A stretch of 64,000 nucleotides of DNA from Nemertoderma westbladi (GCA_032718475.1 JAUCBJ010009031.1:62001-126000), one strand, 5' to 3'. Counted from the stretch's first letter, positions 34,031 through 45,416 are shown. The notes: generated by a model from the sequence alone, not told the origin. Translations and numbers: made by a program.

Positions 34031-35020
34031 TGTTCGCGGTATTTCAACTTTTTATAACGCGAGTTGAATATTTTTTGTATTAATTTAAAATGATTATTCC
34101 GATATTACTACTGGGTGCGGGACCACGGGTTTTGGGCACATTCTATAAACTGGGGGCGATTTATGGGCGAACTTTGGGGCGACTTACAGGGTACGGGACT
34201 AATTTCATGTTTATAAGGGCCAAGGGGGGATGGATAATTCAAGCAGTAATCAGGTTAGCCTGATTACTATTAGGCCCTGGCCAACTTCCTGCTGCCTGTA
34301 GAGGTGGATTTGGTAACGCGCCTGGCCTAAAGGACAAGGACTGCCCTTAGCGGTCCCTGGCCAACAGCAGTTATTACGAGCCTGAAAAGGACATCGGAAT
34401 GCCAGCTGCTTGTGTCAGGGACTTGCGACGGGAAACGACACGACAGACCCCTAGCCAAGCCGTACTGGTTCTCGATGATCGTTCCCTTCGGGGTTCGTGA
34501 GGGGTGGGACGGACATGCGATGGGGTCGAAAGACAAAGGACTAGACTCGACTAGACTCTACTGGCCTACCGACTGTTCGGAGCAGTTTCTCGGCTGCCGA
34601 AGCGACTACGAGCCTGAAATGGACTCAGAAAGTCTAGGTGGTTGGGTTTCTGCGATGAACCGATGGACCCTTAGCCAAGCCGTACTGGTTCTCGATGATC
34701 GTTCCCTTCGGGGTTCGTGAGGGGTGGGACGGACACGCGAACGGGTCCACCGACACGACAGACTCCTAGCCAAGCCGTACTGGTTCTCGATGACCGATCC
34801 CTTCGGGGTTCGAGAGGGGTGGTACGGATACGCAACAGAGTCTACCGACTGGACCGACCCTTAGCCAAGCCGTGCTGGTTCTCGATGATCGATCCCTTTG
34901 GGGTTCGGGAGGGGTGGAACGGACACGCGACAGGGTCGACCGACACCGACACTACGGCATCAAGACTAGGACCGAGGGAAAATCTGGGGAACATTAGTTA
35001 GGCTAAAATCTGAGCGAACA
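34031..35020 (+). repeat. 3' LTR of BEL-A, complete (990 bp)
   Basis: Runs from TGTTCGCGGTATTTC to TCTGAGCGAACA, with matching inverted ends TGTTCG/CGAACA. It contains four copies of the internal AAGCCGTACTGGTTCTC module, each with a CCC-TTCG-GGG hairpin (one degenerate, CCCTTTGGGG). Confidence 0.92.
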
Positions 35021-35343
35021 GTGGGTAATTAAATAATATACTGTAGGGATTTATATTGTCGTGTATAATTATTGTGAATATTTGGTGTATATTGATTTGG
35101 GAAAGCCCAAAATTATTCTCAATCAGGATTGTAACAGGATTGTACATTGTTACAGGATTGTAACAGGGTTAACTACATTAAAGAATATATCCAACCAATG
35201 CAGCTTTTTCTCAACCGCAATCCTGCATCTAAGAAATTCCTCCTTCTCCACAATCAATATCCGGTGACTGGCCGGGACTCCGTGGTCTGTAAAGCCCCGC
35301 CTCCAGCATCGGCGTTTTTCCCCCCTGGTGTCGGGATAACGGC
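35021..35343. other. Unassigned sequence right of BEL-A
   Basis: This 323-bp segment is neither LTR nor satellite. It starts GTGGGTAATTAAATAAT and has short GATTGTAACAGG echoes near 35130-35170. It lies between BEL-A and the second 52-bp block, although the left side of BEL-A is satellite directly. Confidence 0.6.
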
Positions 35344-37870
35344 AACAGCAACCATAGCACCACATTGCTTATATGTAGCTGTGCATACAATATAGAGCTG
35401 CAACCATAGCACCACATTGCTTATATGTATATGTGTATACAATATAGAGCTGCAACCATAGCACCACATTGCTTATATGTAGCTGTGTATACAATATAGA
35501 GCTGCAACCATTGCACCACATTGCTTATATGTAGCTGTGTATACAATATAGAGCTGCAACCATAGCACCACATTGCTTATATGTATCTGTGTATACAATA
35601 TAGAGCTGCAACCATAGCACCACATTGCTTATATGTAGCTGTGCATACAATATAGAGATGCAACCATAGCACCACATTGCTTATATGTAGCTGTGCATAC
35701 AATATAGAGCTGCAACCATAGCACCACATTGCTTATATGTAGCTGTGTATACAATATAGAGCTGCAACCATAGCACCACATTGCTTATATGTAGCTGTGT
35801 ATACAATATAGAGCTGCAACCATAGCACCACATTGCTTATATGTAGCTGTGTATACAATATAGAGCTGCAACCGTAGCACCAGATTGCTTATATGTAGCT
35901 GTGCATACAATATAGAGATGCAACCATAGCACCAGATTGCTTATATGTAGCTGTGCATACAATATAGAGCTGCAACCATAGCACCAGATTGCTTATATGT
36001 AGCTGTGCATACAATATAGAGCTGCAACCATAGCACCACATTGCTTATATGTAGCTGTGCATACAATATAGAGATGCAACCATAGCACCAGATTGCTTAT
36101 ATGTAGCTGTGCATACAATATAGAGCTGCAACCATAGCACCAGATTGCTTATATGTAGCTGTGCATACAATATAGAGCTGCAACCATAGCACCAGATTGC
36201 TTATATGTAGCTGTGCATACAATATAGAGCTGCAACCATAGCACCACATTGCTTATATGTAGCTGTGCATACAATATAGAGCTGCAACCATAGCACCACA
36301 TTGCTTATATGTAGCTGTGCATACAATATAGAGCTGCAACCATAGCACCACATTGCTTATATGTAGCTGTGTATACAATATAGAGCTGCAACCATAGCAC
36401 CACATTGCTTATATGTAGCTGTGCATACAATATAGAGCTGCAACCATAGCACCACATTGCTTATATGTAGCTGTGCATACAATATAGAGCTGCAACCATA
36501 GCACCACATTGCTTATATGTAGCTGTGCATACAATATAGAGCTGCAACCATAGCACCACATTGCTTATATGTAGCTGTGCATACAATATAGAGCTGCAAC
36601 CATAGCACCACATTGCTTATATGTAGCTGTGCATACAATATAGAGCTGCAACCATAGCACCACATTGCTTATATGTATCTGTGTATACAATATAGAGCTG
36701 CAACCATAGCACCACATTGCTTATATGTTGCTGTGTATACAATATAGAGCTGCAACCATAGCACCACATTGCTTATATGTAGCTGTGCATACAATATAGA
36801 GCTGCAACCATAGCACCACATTGCTTATATGTAGCTGTGTATACAATATAGAGCTGCAACCGTAGCACTAGATTGCTTATATGTAGCTGTGCATACAATA
36901 TAGAGATGCAACCATAGCACCACATTGCTTATATGTAGCTGTGCATACAATATAGAGCTGCAACCATAGCACCACATTGCTTATATGTAGCTGTGCATAC
37001 AATATAGAGCTGCAACCATAGCACCACATTGCTTATATGTAGCTGTGCATACAATATAGAGCTGCAACCATAGCACCACATTGCTTATATGTAGCTGTGT
37101 ATACAATATAGAGCTGCAACCATAGCACCACATTGCTTATATGTAGCTGTGCATACAATATAGAGCTGCAACCATAGCACCACATTGCTTATATGTATCT
37201 GTGTATACAATATAGAGCTGCAACCATAGCACCACATTGCTTATATGTATCTGTGTATACAATATAGAGCTGCAACCATAGCACCACATTGCTTATATGT
37301 TGCTGTGTATACAATATAGAGCTGCAACCATAGCACCACATTGCTTATATGTAGCTGTGCATACAATATAGAGCTGCAACCATAGCACCACATTGCTTAT
37401 ATGTAGCTGTGCATACAATCATAGCACCACATTGCTTATATGTATCTGTGTATACAATATAGAGCTGCAACCATAGCACCACATTGCTTATATGTTGCTG
37501 TGTATTCAATATAGAGCTGCAACCATAGCACCACATTGCTTATATGTAGCTGTGCATACAATATAGAGCTGCAACCATAGCACCACATTGCTTATATGTA
37601 GCTGTGTATACAATATAGAGATGCAACCATAGCACCACATTGTTTATATGTAGCTGTGTATACAATATAGAGCTGCAATCATAGCACCACATTGCTTATA
37701 TGTAGCTGTGCATACAATATAGAGCTGCAACCATAGCACCACATTGCTTATATGTAGCTGTGCATACAATATAGAGCTGCAACCATAGCACCACATTGCT
37801 TATATGTAGCTGTGTATACAATATAGAGCTGCAACCATAGCAGCACATTGCTTATATGTAGCTGTGTATA
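35344..37870. repeat. 52-bp satellite array, block 2 (about 48 units)
   Basis: Same unit and same variant set (GTGCATAC, CACCAGATTGC, GAGATGC) as block 1. A broken unit lies at 37410-37425. The array is interrupted at 37870 by a solo LTR. A remnant, GTATACAATA, continues after the LTR to 38450, eight bases from the splice donor of the 38459-38685 exon. Confidence 0.97.
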
Positions 37871-38440
37871 TGTGAGCGGATTCAATTCCGCCGCATTACC
37901 CTCACAAAGTTCACAGTGGCGCCTTCTTCAGCAATATCGGAGATACGAGATTGGTAACAACCAATCTCGTATCAGAACCCAACACCGGGGACAACACAAC
38001 CCCAAAACCACACAAAGGGAGGTTAGAGGTCAAATTACCTCGGGAGAGGAAACAACCAGCAGGGGCCAACAGCAGGGGGGGAACACTCCCAGAGAGGTGA
38101 GAGGCCTGAAGTAGGTTATCAGCCAATAGGAGCGGGGGAGAGCATCCACTGGACAAAGGCCACAGTAGTGTAGCAGTGAGCTAATACTGGTGTGTCGTAT
38201 ATTATCAACCTACATACCAATACATTAGTTTAGTTAGTCCAGTTACCGTTTTCAGTGCAGACGGAGGACATTGTTTTACCGTCACCGTTGCCGTCAATAT
38301 TACTGTCATATCAACTCACTATATCTCTTGTACTATTATACATAACGGCGAAAGATAACATCAATTTCGAACCTTTTCCATCACATCGGTGACGCGTACG
38401 AAACAACTCATCCGGTCGGGATTTCATTGATCCCGTCACA
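37871..38440 (+). mobile_element. Solo LTR, family C, copy 1 (570 bp), with 5-bp target duplication
   Basis: Begins TGTGAGCGGATTCAATTCCG and ends GATCCCGTCACA. The flanks are GTATA on both sides (37866-37870 and 38441-38445). It contains an inverted pair around ATACGAGATTGG and CCAATCTCGTAT. A second copy lies at 43157-43797. There is no internal region, so it is the product of LTR-LTR recombination. Its superfamily is not determined. Confidence 0.88.
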
Positions 38441-38458
38441 GTATACAATAAAACTTAC

Positions 38459-38685
38459 CCAAATTAATGTCTACAGATTGCTTCGATGCTTTTTTCCCCA
38501 TATAAACAACGACATCCGCAATGATTATGATAAGAAAATGGATTATTACGCCGGCGATGATAACCCAAAACATAGGGCCAATAGTGTCTCCCTCAACAAG
38601 TATAGCCCCGAGACATATTGCGACATTTGCGAGAATTTCAGCACAAGTACCAACAATAAAATGGGCCCAATCGAATATCCATCTC
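38459..38685 (-). CDS. FRRS1: FRRS1-like exon: third and fourth b561 helices with haem histidines
   Basis: The acceptor TTTAATTTATAG precedes G-AGA-TGG; the first base completes the codon split from the 46062 exon end, giving DEKRWIFDWAHF. The donor is GTAAGT at 38458-38453, leaving one base of a Gly codon that the 8080 exon completes. It encodes RRWIFDWAHFIVGT and a helix with ILANVAICLGAIL, then FWVIIAGVIIHFLIIIIAD, and a cytoplasmic KKASKQSVD stretch. The two histidines (WAHF and IIHF) are placed like the haem-ligating histidines of cytochrome b561 domains. The product would be a membrane oxidoreductase moving electrons across the bilayer to reduce ferric iron. A family C solo LTR and satellite remnants lie 8-18 nt beyond its donor. 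Confidence 0.78.
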
Positions 38686-38740
38686 CTATAAATTAAATAC
38701 ATTGGATTATAATCAAATAAATTAATAAATTTAAGGAGCA

Positions 38741-38938
38741 TTGTTCCATAAAAAGGCCACTTATGTATGCCGATGCGATGGGAGCTCAGTAGAAGACGAA
38801 ATACATGTTCTACTACAATGTAAACTCAGAGTTAAATTTAATATAAACGTGGCAGATATCAATGATTTGTTTTTGAAAACACCTATGACAAATTTATGTA
38901 AATATGTAAGCGCGGATTTGGAAATTTATATAGTATAA
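38741..38938 (+). pseudogene. C-terminal fragment of a LINE ORF (LINE X)
   Basis: About 65 residues with VCRCDGSSVEDEIHVLLQC, a Cys-Cys-His-Cys pattern common at the C-terminus of non-LTR retrotransposon proteins. It ends at a stop, and its 3' UTR resumes at 41100 after a nested RTE insertion. The upstream part of the element is missing (5' truncation about 50 bp from the host exon's acceptor). Clade not determined. Confidence 0.6.
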
Positions 38939-38972
38939 TTTACGGTACCCCGAAGATTTCTCCACCATAACA

Positions 38973-41065
38973 GGGAAATAACTCCACCATCAGGTAGCCG
39001 TAGACGTGGTTCCCCAGCAGAACATCTAACCGACCTTGACTTTGCTGTAAAAGCTTTTGTGGGATAACTGATACGTTTGCCTATGCTGGCCAGTTCCCCC
39101 CAGGCGCTGGAATACTCTAAAAAACGTTTTCTAACTGTATATATATTCCCCTCGCCCGCAAGGTACCTTTACAGGTGTTTTAACGGACATAAAAATCATT
39201 CTGCTATATACGTGTTTTAGCGGACATGGTAAGACAAAAAACTTGTAATGCATCAACCACCTTTCACAGTTTAGCCGTGATGATTCATATTACGACATCT
39301 AGCAGCTGGTTGCTGACATGGAAACAGCCATTGGCCGCGTGGTTCTTTGTTTGGCTTGGGCCAATCAGGGCGGTTTTTCCTGTCGACGTGTAGCTTTCCT
39401 GCCGATCATAAGGAGAGTGTTCTGTCTTACTGTTTTAGAGTTGATACTTTGTTGTTATTGCTGTCTAAGCCAGAAACACCGGCATTTTTGGATAGATACT
39501 GCTGTACCGTAAACTGCTTGAATTATCGAAAGTATAAACTGTTACCTAACCTCACTAATCTCACGAATCGAATATCACCTAACTCATTAATCATATTGTT
39601 TGTACTGTTATTTTACCGTCAGTTATTAATTGTAAATATTTGTTGATGGAAATATTGCTATTTGGATAATACGGATAAATCACCCAATTCCCAATTTTCT
39701 TGATAACACTACAGGTTAGAGAGACCGGCTATATATAACAATTGCGATTTATATTAATGTGGTGTGTATTGAATCCAATGTTATTTAGCAGACCCTACGT
39801 GAGTCAATTACTGCTCTCTTTATGTGTGATCAAATGTACTGACTGTCGGCAGAATAGTGTGTATGATTGTGATTGGTAACAAAGTATTTCCTAAAGAATA
39901 CGCTTTATACTTCAATCCCAAGCAGTATCGTTGCGTTTAGTATAAGTCTTAGTTCTGTTTAAATAGATAAAGCGCCACGTCCTAAAGGAACTGTTAATAT
40001 TTCCCGAAAGCCAATAATATCTGTCAGAGATTAATTATTAACGATCTATCGAATAATACAGTAAGTTTACACTGCAACCTTACACTGTAATAATACAATT
40101 CAAGCATCCGAATTCAGTCTCCCGGGTGTAGATCCATCGGGTGAATGATCGCGCATGGGCTGATTTCGGCTAATGTTTTGCGTATTAGCATAAATTATTG
40201 TCGTATGCTAAAGTGGTTTTAATTAACTAAAAGACATATAAATTTTGGCAGGTTAAACTGCTAAAGGTCTTCGAAAGCGCGAACATTTGCAGATGACCTT
40301 GGTTTACTGTCAGAGACATTAGAAGGAGCACAGAAGCTGCTATCTAGCTTAGAGGAGGCTGCATCTAGTGTTGGCCTCTTTGTGAATAGCACAAAGACCA
40401 AAATTCTGACAGTAAACATGGATTCAGATCAGCAGAAAATTGATCGGGATAACATTCAATCGCTGGATGGACTGGTAAGTCATGTGAACGACTTCTGCTA
40501 CCTTGGATCACGGGTTCGGAGGTCTGCTGAAGATCTCCGAATTCGCAAAGGGAAAGCCTGGTCCGCCATCCACAAGCTATCCAGGATCTGGAAGAGCTCT
40601 GACATCTCATGCTCTTTAAAGGTACGCCTTTTCCGTGCAGCAGTGGAGCCTGTGCTGCTCTATGGCAGCCCATGCTGGGCTCTAACTGCTGAAGACACCA
40701 GGTCCTTGGATGGCACATACACCAGGATGCTTCGCCGGGTGCACAACATAGCATATGATGCACACATAAGCAATGAGGTGTTATATAAATATGGTAACAT
40801 CTCATTGCCAAGACCTAGCATCACCCTGCAGAAACGCCGTCTAATGCTTGCTGGGCACTGTTTCCGCCGGCAGGATCAACCTGTACACAACCTTGTGCTG
40901 TGGCATCCTGCTGGCGAGAATAGACGTGGTGGACAGCCAATGACTTTCCTCAAACACCTGCTCAAGGACACAGGACTTGAGAACAGGAATGAATTAGGAA
41001 ATTGTATGGCTGACCGCAAGATCTGGGGGCGCTATGTTTCTGGTGCCGCCGGCAATGCACCCTAG
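38973..41065 (+). pseudogene. RT C-terminal remnant of RTE copy b, interrupted at the FADD box
   Basis: The left piece (to 39045) encodes a LTDLDFA stretch and the right piece (from 40286) continues ADDLGLLSETLEGAQ, so the LTR entered inside the catalytic FADD motif. The remainder is open to the stop at 41065, about 260 codons, with LGSRVRRSAEDLRIRKGKA, a LLYGSPCWALT motif and KHLLKDTGLENRNELG at the C-terminus. No RT activity is possible from this copy. Confidence 0.85.
39046..40285 (+). mobile_element. Solo LTR of BEL family B (1,240 bp) with TSD TTTGC
   Basis: Begins TGTAAAAGCTTTTGTGGG and ends AAGCGCGAACA. TTTGC is duplicated at 39041-39045 and 40286-40290. Its sequence, inverted, matches the LTR at 54709-55890 beside the BEL-B ORF3 (for example ACGACATCTAGCAGCTGGTTGCTG, split here as ACGACATCTAGC and AGCTGGTTGCTG). 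The 5-bp duplication fits BEL/Pao integration. Confidence 0.9.
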
Positions 41066-41305
41066 TGCAAGCCGATCATCATCATCACCCCAAAGATTTA
41101 ATTTTTGTAGTTGTGTGTCTATATTCTTTATTATATTTTTTAAAGTATCATTAATTTGTTAATTGTTAAATGGACATTAATTTGTATATACATACAGTGC
41201 AGTGCAACTAAATAGTCATGAATAATGTCAATAAACTACTACTACTACTATAAAATGCATTATAATTTTTGCACTGTTAAACTTCCTGTCGAAGACGAGT
41301 TCAGT

Positions 41306-41343
41306 GTCCGTGTCCGGGTCCGGGTCCGGGTCCGGGTCCGGGT
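41306..41343. repeat. Short (GGGTCC)n tract
   Basis: About six copies of GGGTCC in tandem. Beyond it, to about 41475, is unassigned sequence that includes a short RTE-derived piece (AGGATTTGGAAGTCACATAG near 41440). Confidence 0.9.
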
Positions 41344-41476
41344 ATGGAGAGTGTTCTATATAAAAGGTCCATAAATTCTATAAAGATAATGTTCCTTCTA
41401 TATGGCCACTACAATGTAATATATGTTATATGATTATCAGGATTTGGAAGTCACATAGAATACGTCGGAAACTTAA

Positions 41477-42693
41477 CCCTGAGAAGCCCAAGGAAGGAAT
41501 CCACCCCCCTCTGTTGTTTTTTTTAGATTCTATAGAGATTATCGTTCAAGGGAACTCCAAATTCCATGTAATTTCCTCAAATTTATCAGGGAACATTATG
41601 AAATAAACTAAAAGTTCACACGACCTATAGTTTTCAAGATATAAGGAAGCTGTGACACCTATGTCAGCACTTTTCAGCACTGAAATTTCATATTTCAGTT
41701 TCTTTGGGGTAACTTCAATCTATGGTGAAATAAATCGTCAAAATTCGGTTATTTTGAACACCGAACAAATTGAAAACAATTATGGGTAAAATTTCGTGTT
41801 GTAATTTGGAAATTTAAAAAGTACCACAAGAGCACCAAAAGTGCAAGTAGTGTAAAATTTAAAATTTTGAAATAGGATACAACGTCAATATCCTTACCCA
41901 TACTGAGGTTTTCTTATGTGCTGATTTCATTGGTGACAATTATAAGACGGTGTAGTTAACCAAAATTGCTCGAAACTGAAAAGATCCCCTAATATAAATT
42001 TTCAAATATATAATTTTCAAATAAACTACTTGTTTCAGTTAACTTATATCCAATGCCGTATATATCGGTGATATTGGGTTATTTTGAAGGCTGAACCCAT
42101 TTATATCAAAATTGTGTATAATTCTATGTCAAAATTCTGAATTTTTAAGAAGCACCACAATAGCACGAAAAGTGCAGGTAGTAAAAGACGAAAAAATTTA
42201 TTTCGCAATTGCGGAAAAAACTTGAATTGGAGTGAAAAAATAGACAACGGATTTGGAATCAGTGTGGTTGTATTGTATACAAAAGTGTATTTGCATGTAA
42301 ATACTTAGATTTTTCGAAAAATTTTCCAAAAATATGCATGCAATGAAATTCTTTAGCACCACGAAATGTGCTAATTAGTGTCAATCCGACAAATGTTTCA
42401 GGAATTTTCTTCAGATCCATTTTTGTAATATGTTTGTGTACGGTTTGACCAATTTTCAAAAAACATTCAAACATATAGAGCCGCATTAAGCATGGTACAA
42501 AATTTATTTTTGGTACCCTGTGCGAAAAGTGCTAACACGGTGTCACTACTGTGGTTTTCAAAATTTGTTTTTTGGTTTTGAGTTTGTAATGTGCATGTGA
42601 AGGTTTCCATCAAATTAAAAAAAAATCCATTCACAAATAGCCGAGATCAGTAGGGAGGGTGGAATCCACCCCCCCACCTGGGCGTTTCAGGAG
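41477..42693. mobile_element. Possible non-autonomous DNA transposon (piggyBac-like ends), uncertain
   Basis: The left end reads TTAA (41473-41476) then CCCTGAGAAGCCCAAGG. The right end, inverted, reads CTCCTGAAACGCCCAGG, an imperfect terminal inverted repeat of about 17 bp. Inside each end lies GGAATCCACCCCC in direct orientation. No transposase frame is visible, and the interior is A+T-rich with a partly repeated segment (AAAAGTGCAAGTAGT near 41837, AAAAGTGCAGGTAGT near 42169). The right TTAA is absent, so this is tentative. Confidence 0.3.
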
Positions 42694-42856
42694 TAGAAAA
42701 GATTATATAGACACATATTTAAAAAAAGAACTGCATTGCACAAACTTTTAAGTAAAATTGTTCTTTATATACAAAAATGAAACAAAATCACATTTGAACT
42801 ATAATAATATAGATCAACCGCAGCCTTCTTTAACGCTATTTGGCCCGGGGGGGGGG
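42694..42856. other. Unassigned A+T-rich segment ending in a G run
   Basis: Nothing is recognised. The last 10 bases (42847-42856) are a G homopolymer directly before the RTE copy c truncation point. Confidence 0.6.
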
Positions 42857-43156
42857 TGGTCTATTGATGAATCCAACTGCACATGCAGCATTGGCAAATA
42901 GACCAAATCTCTAACCACATCATCCGTTGCCACTTCTCATGTTCTGGAAGACTGGCTAAGAAATTTCCTAAGGTGATTCTGATTGTGTGCTACTCTCTAA
43001 CTAGTGTTGACCCTGTAGAGGGGTGGAAAATTTCTACTACAATCTACAAGCAGCTACTGATGGAGTGGATCAATATGCATTTTTAACATTCCTGGGAGAC
43101 TTTAATGCAAGTCTGCATCAAACACCTACATCGCCCTGGGTCTATAGCGATAGAGT

Positions 43157-43797
43157 TGTAAGCAGATTCAATTCCACTTCATTACCCAACAGAAAATGGG
43201 ACCAGTGGCATTTATCAATATGTTGGGGATACGAGATAACCAATATTAATCTCGTATCATAACCAACATTGGGGGGGGGGGGGGGGCGACACAAGCCCCA
43301 AAGCCACAGAGAGAGGTCAAACCACCTCGGAGGGAATACAGCTAGTAGAGGCTAGCAGCGGAGGGGAAACACTCCCAGGGAGTGCCAAGGTGACAAGTAG
43401 TATATTAGCCAATAGTGGGGAAGGAAGCACGTGATAGGGAACAGGAAAGCATCCATTGGGTAGAGGGCCAAAGTAGAGTAAGAAGGTGAACCAATATTCA
43501 ATGTATTAATCATATATTATCTTACATTACTGGTTTACCGGTCAGTTGTGTTATTCAGTTCAGTAAGTGCAGACTGGTCATAGTTAATGACCGCCACCGC
43601 CATACCAGTAACAATTTATCTGTATTTCTGCTTTAATCATATATTGTGCTATTACTGCCTATATTAACTAATATCGAAAGACAACAGGAACTTTTACAGT
43701 TTTCCCAGTCGGCCTCGGCCAAAGCCAATAGCATGATCCCCAGCAGAACGGTGACGCGTACTTTAATAACCCGGTCGGGATCTCTGATCCCGTCGCA
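43157..43797 (+). mobile_element. Solo LTR, family C, copy 2 (641 bp), TSD AGAGT
   Basis: Begins TGTAAGCAGATTCAATTCC and ends GATCCCGTCGCA. AGAGT is duplicated at 43152-43156 and 43798-43802, and the interrupted RTE sequence resumes exactly after it. It carries a G homopolymer at 43271-43286 where copy 1 has CACCGGGGACAA, and the same ATACGAGAT/ATCTCGTAT inverted pair. Confidence 0.9.
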
Positions 43798-45248
43798 AGA
43801 GTTAACCGAAATTCCACCCATCTTCAGGATTTGATCTCTGGAAATGGATTGTTTTCGGCTGGAACCCAGTTCAAGAAGCGAACTGGAAAGCTATGGACTT
43901 ATAGTGGACCCAGTGTTCACAAGTCCCAGATAGACCATATTCTGTTTCGTATGAAATACAGGAGCTCTATAAAGACTGTAATGCATTTACTCTTCGATCC
44001 TTCTCCAGTGATCACTGCCTTATTGTGGCCAAGGTAAGACTTAGTCTGCGTGCTAGCAGAACAACGAAATCTACCTTGCCGCAGCATGACTGGTCCTCCC
44101 TGTTGCAACAGCCAACTTCACACTACAGCTGAGAAACATGTATGAGGTTCTTGCCTCTGAGGCGACAGATCACTGCGAGGGCTATACTGCCTTCACAGAA
44201 GCAGTAAAGTTGCAGAAACAGTTCCTGTATACCTCGAAACAGGAAATGGGCCCCCTGGACTGACTACAAAATTCTGAAGTGCCGAAATGACCTCTATAAG
44301 GCACAGAAAGAGTCCCGACTCAAACAGACTACAGCGGCCAAGAATGCAGTTAAGGCTGCATCTAGGTCCCTGATCAGGCAGTACTCTGTTATTCTACAGG
44401 AGCTAATAAACCAACAGGTGGATGCCATCAAAGATGCTGACGACAGCAGGCAATCACACCAGGCATAGAAATCGATCAAATTGCTGACTGGGCGGAAAAG
44501 CCAACCAACCACCAAGGTTAAGGCTGAATCACCAGCCGATCGCCTCAATGGTTGGAAGGCCCACTTTGAAAAGCTCCTCCCTCAATAATGGCAGGGTATT
44601 GCCTGATGACTTTATAGAAGTAAAAGTGTCTGAGTCTGTACTCCCAGATATTCCCATTGGCGATATCTCCTTTGCAGAACTGAAGGCTGCTGCGAAGAGC
44701 ATTAAGACCAATCGTGCCAGTGGAGTAGATGGTGTTCCCCCTGAGGTCTTTAAAATACCTGAGTGTTTAAAGCTCATCTATCCCATCATAGTAGACATGT
44801 ACTGAACAACAAGAGTCCCACAAGAAATGAAATCAAATAAGTTGGTGCCAGTTCCTAAGAAGGGCAACCTAACACTCTATGGTTCTTTTCGGGGAATCTC
44901 ATTGATCTCGATTGCTGCATAGCTATACAATAGAATTCTATTAAATCGCATCAGGGATCCCATTGAGAGACTGCTCCGTGGAAATCAGAATGGGTTCCGT
45001 AAAGGTCGTGGGACCATGGAGCCCATTTTGGCACTTATAAGGATAATTTATTGAAGAGTTATCAATTAAGAAAGACAGGCATCTGGCTTTTATCTTTGTT
45101 TACTTCTTCAAGGCCTTTTATTCAGTCTCTCGCTCACGTATGTTCAGCATACTTTCATTATATGGGATTCCTGGTGAAATTATTGCAGCAATCAGATCAG
45201 TATACGAGCAATGGTTCGACAACATTTGTGTCTACTGTTGACGGTGAC

Positions 45249-45416
45249 TGTTTGTAATATTTATTCAAACTAAAGAAATAACTTACATGCTCTATCAAGT
45301 TTACAGAATTTTTGTTACTTAACATATTTTGTAATAAACTGATAGCAAGGAACTTGCAAAACTTAGGAATTGTACTATGAATTTTCAACAGGGAAGTTAT
45401 AAGTTCCAGTGGTATT
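45249..45416. other. Unrelated 168-bp replacement inside RTE copy c
   Basis: Relative to copy a, the sequence between GACGGTGAC and AGTAGTTCCAGTACTCCTC is replaced by A+T-rich DNA without recognised features. It may be filler from a deletion-repair event. Confidence 0.7.

Larger units (their letters stand above)
23866..35020 (+). mobile_element. BEL/Pao LTR retrotransposon, family A, internally damaged
   Basis: Two LTR copies flank a gag-pol frame with BEL/Pao domain order, a repeat-bearing spacer, a third ORF and a G-rich polypurine tract. The LTR termini TGTTCG and CGAACA are inverted repeats. The 5' LTR lacks its last about 100 bp and is joined directly to the middle of gag, so the primer binding site and the gag start are gone. 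The flanks (GCAAC on the left, GTGGG on the right) show no 5-bp target duplication. The element is richer in G+C than its surroundings and lies antisense in the FRRS1-like gene's last intron. Confidence 0.92.
38962..41086 (+). mobile_element. RTE-like LINE, copy b, 5'-truncated and split by a solo LTR
   Basis: Homologous to the C-terminal third of the RTE ORF at 17000-20296 but a distinct subfamily: it ends in an (ATC)n tail (GCCGATCATCATCATCA) instead of (GTA)n. It is flanked by the 13-bp duplication ACCCCRAAGATTT. A family B solo LTR (39046-40285) interrupts it within the RT active-site region. Confidence 0.85.
38736..41255 (+). mobile_element. LINE X 3' end, split by a nested RTE element
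   Basis: The left part, 38736-38961, has the ORF end. The right part, 41087-41255, has an A+T-rich 3' UTR, AATAAA at 41230-41235 and an (ACT)n tail. The parts were contiguous before the RTE copy inserted, because ACCCCGAAGATTT (38949-38961) and ACCCCAAAGATTT (41087-41099) flank the insert as a 13-bp target duplication with one mismatch. Confidence 0.65.

Noticed and set aside
38741-38938. Host zinc-finger exon
   Set aside because: The CRCDGSSVEDEIHVLLQC pattern and the nearby LINE 3' UTR with AATAAA fit a retrotransposon end better; it is also on the opposite strand to the host gene.
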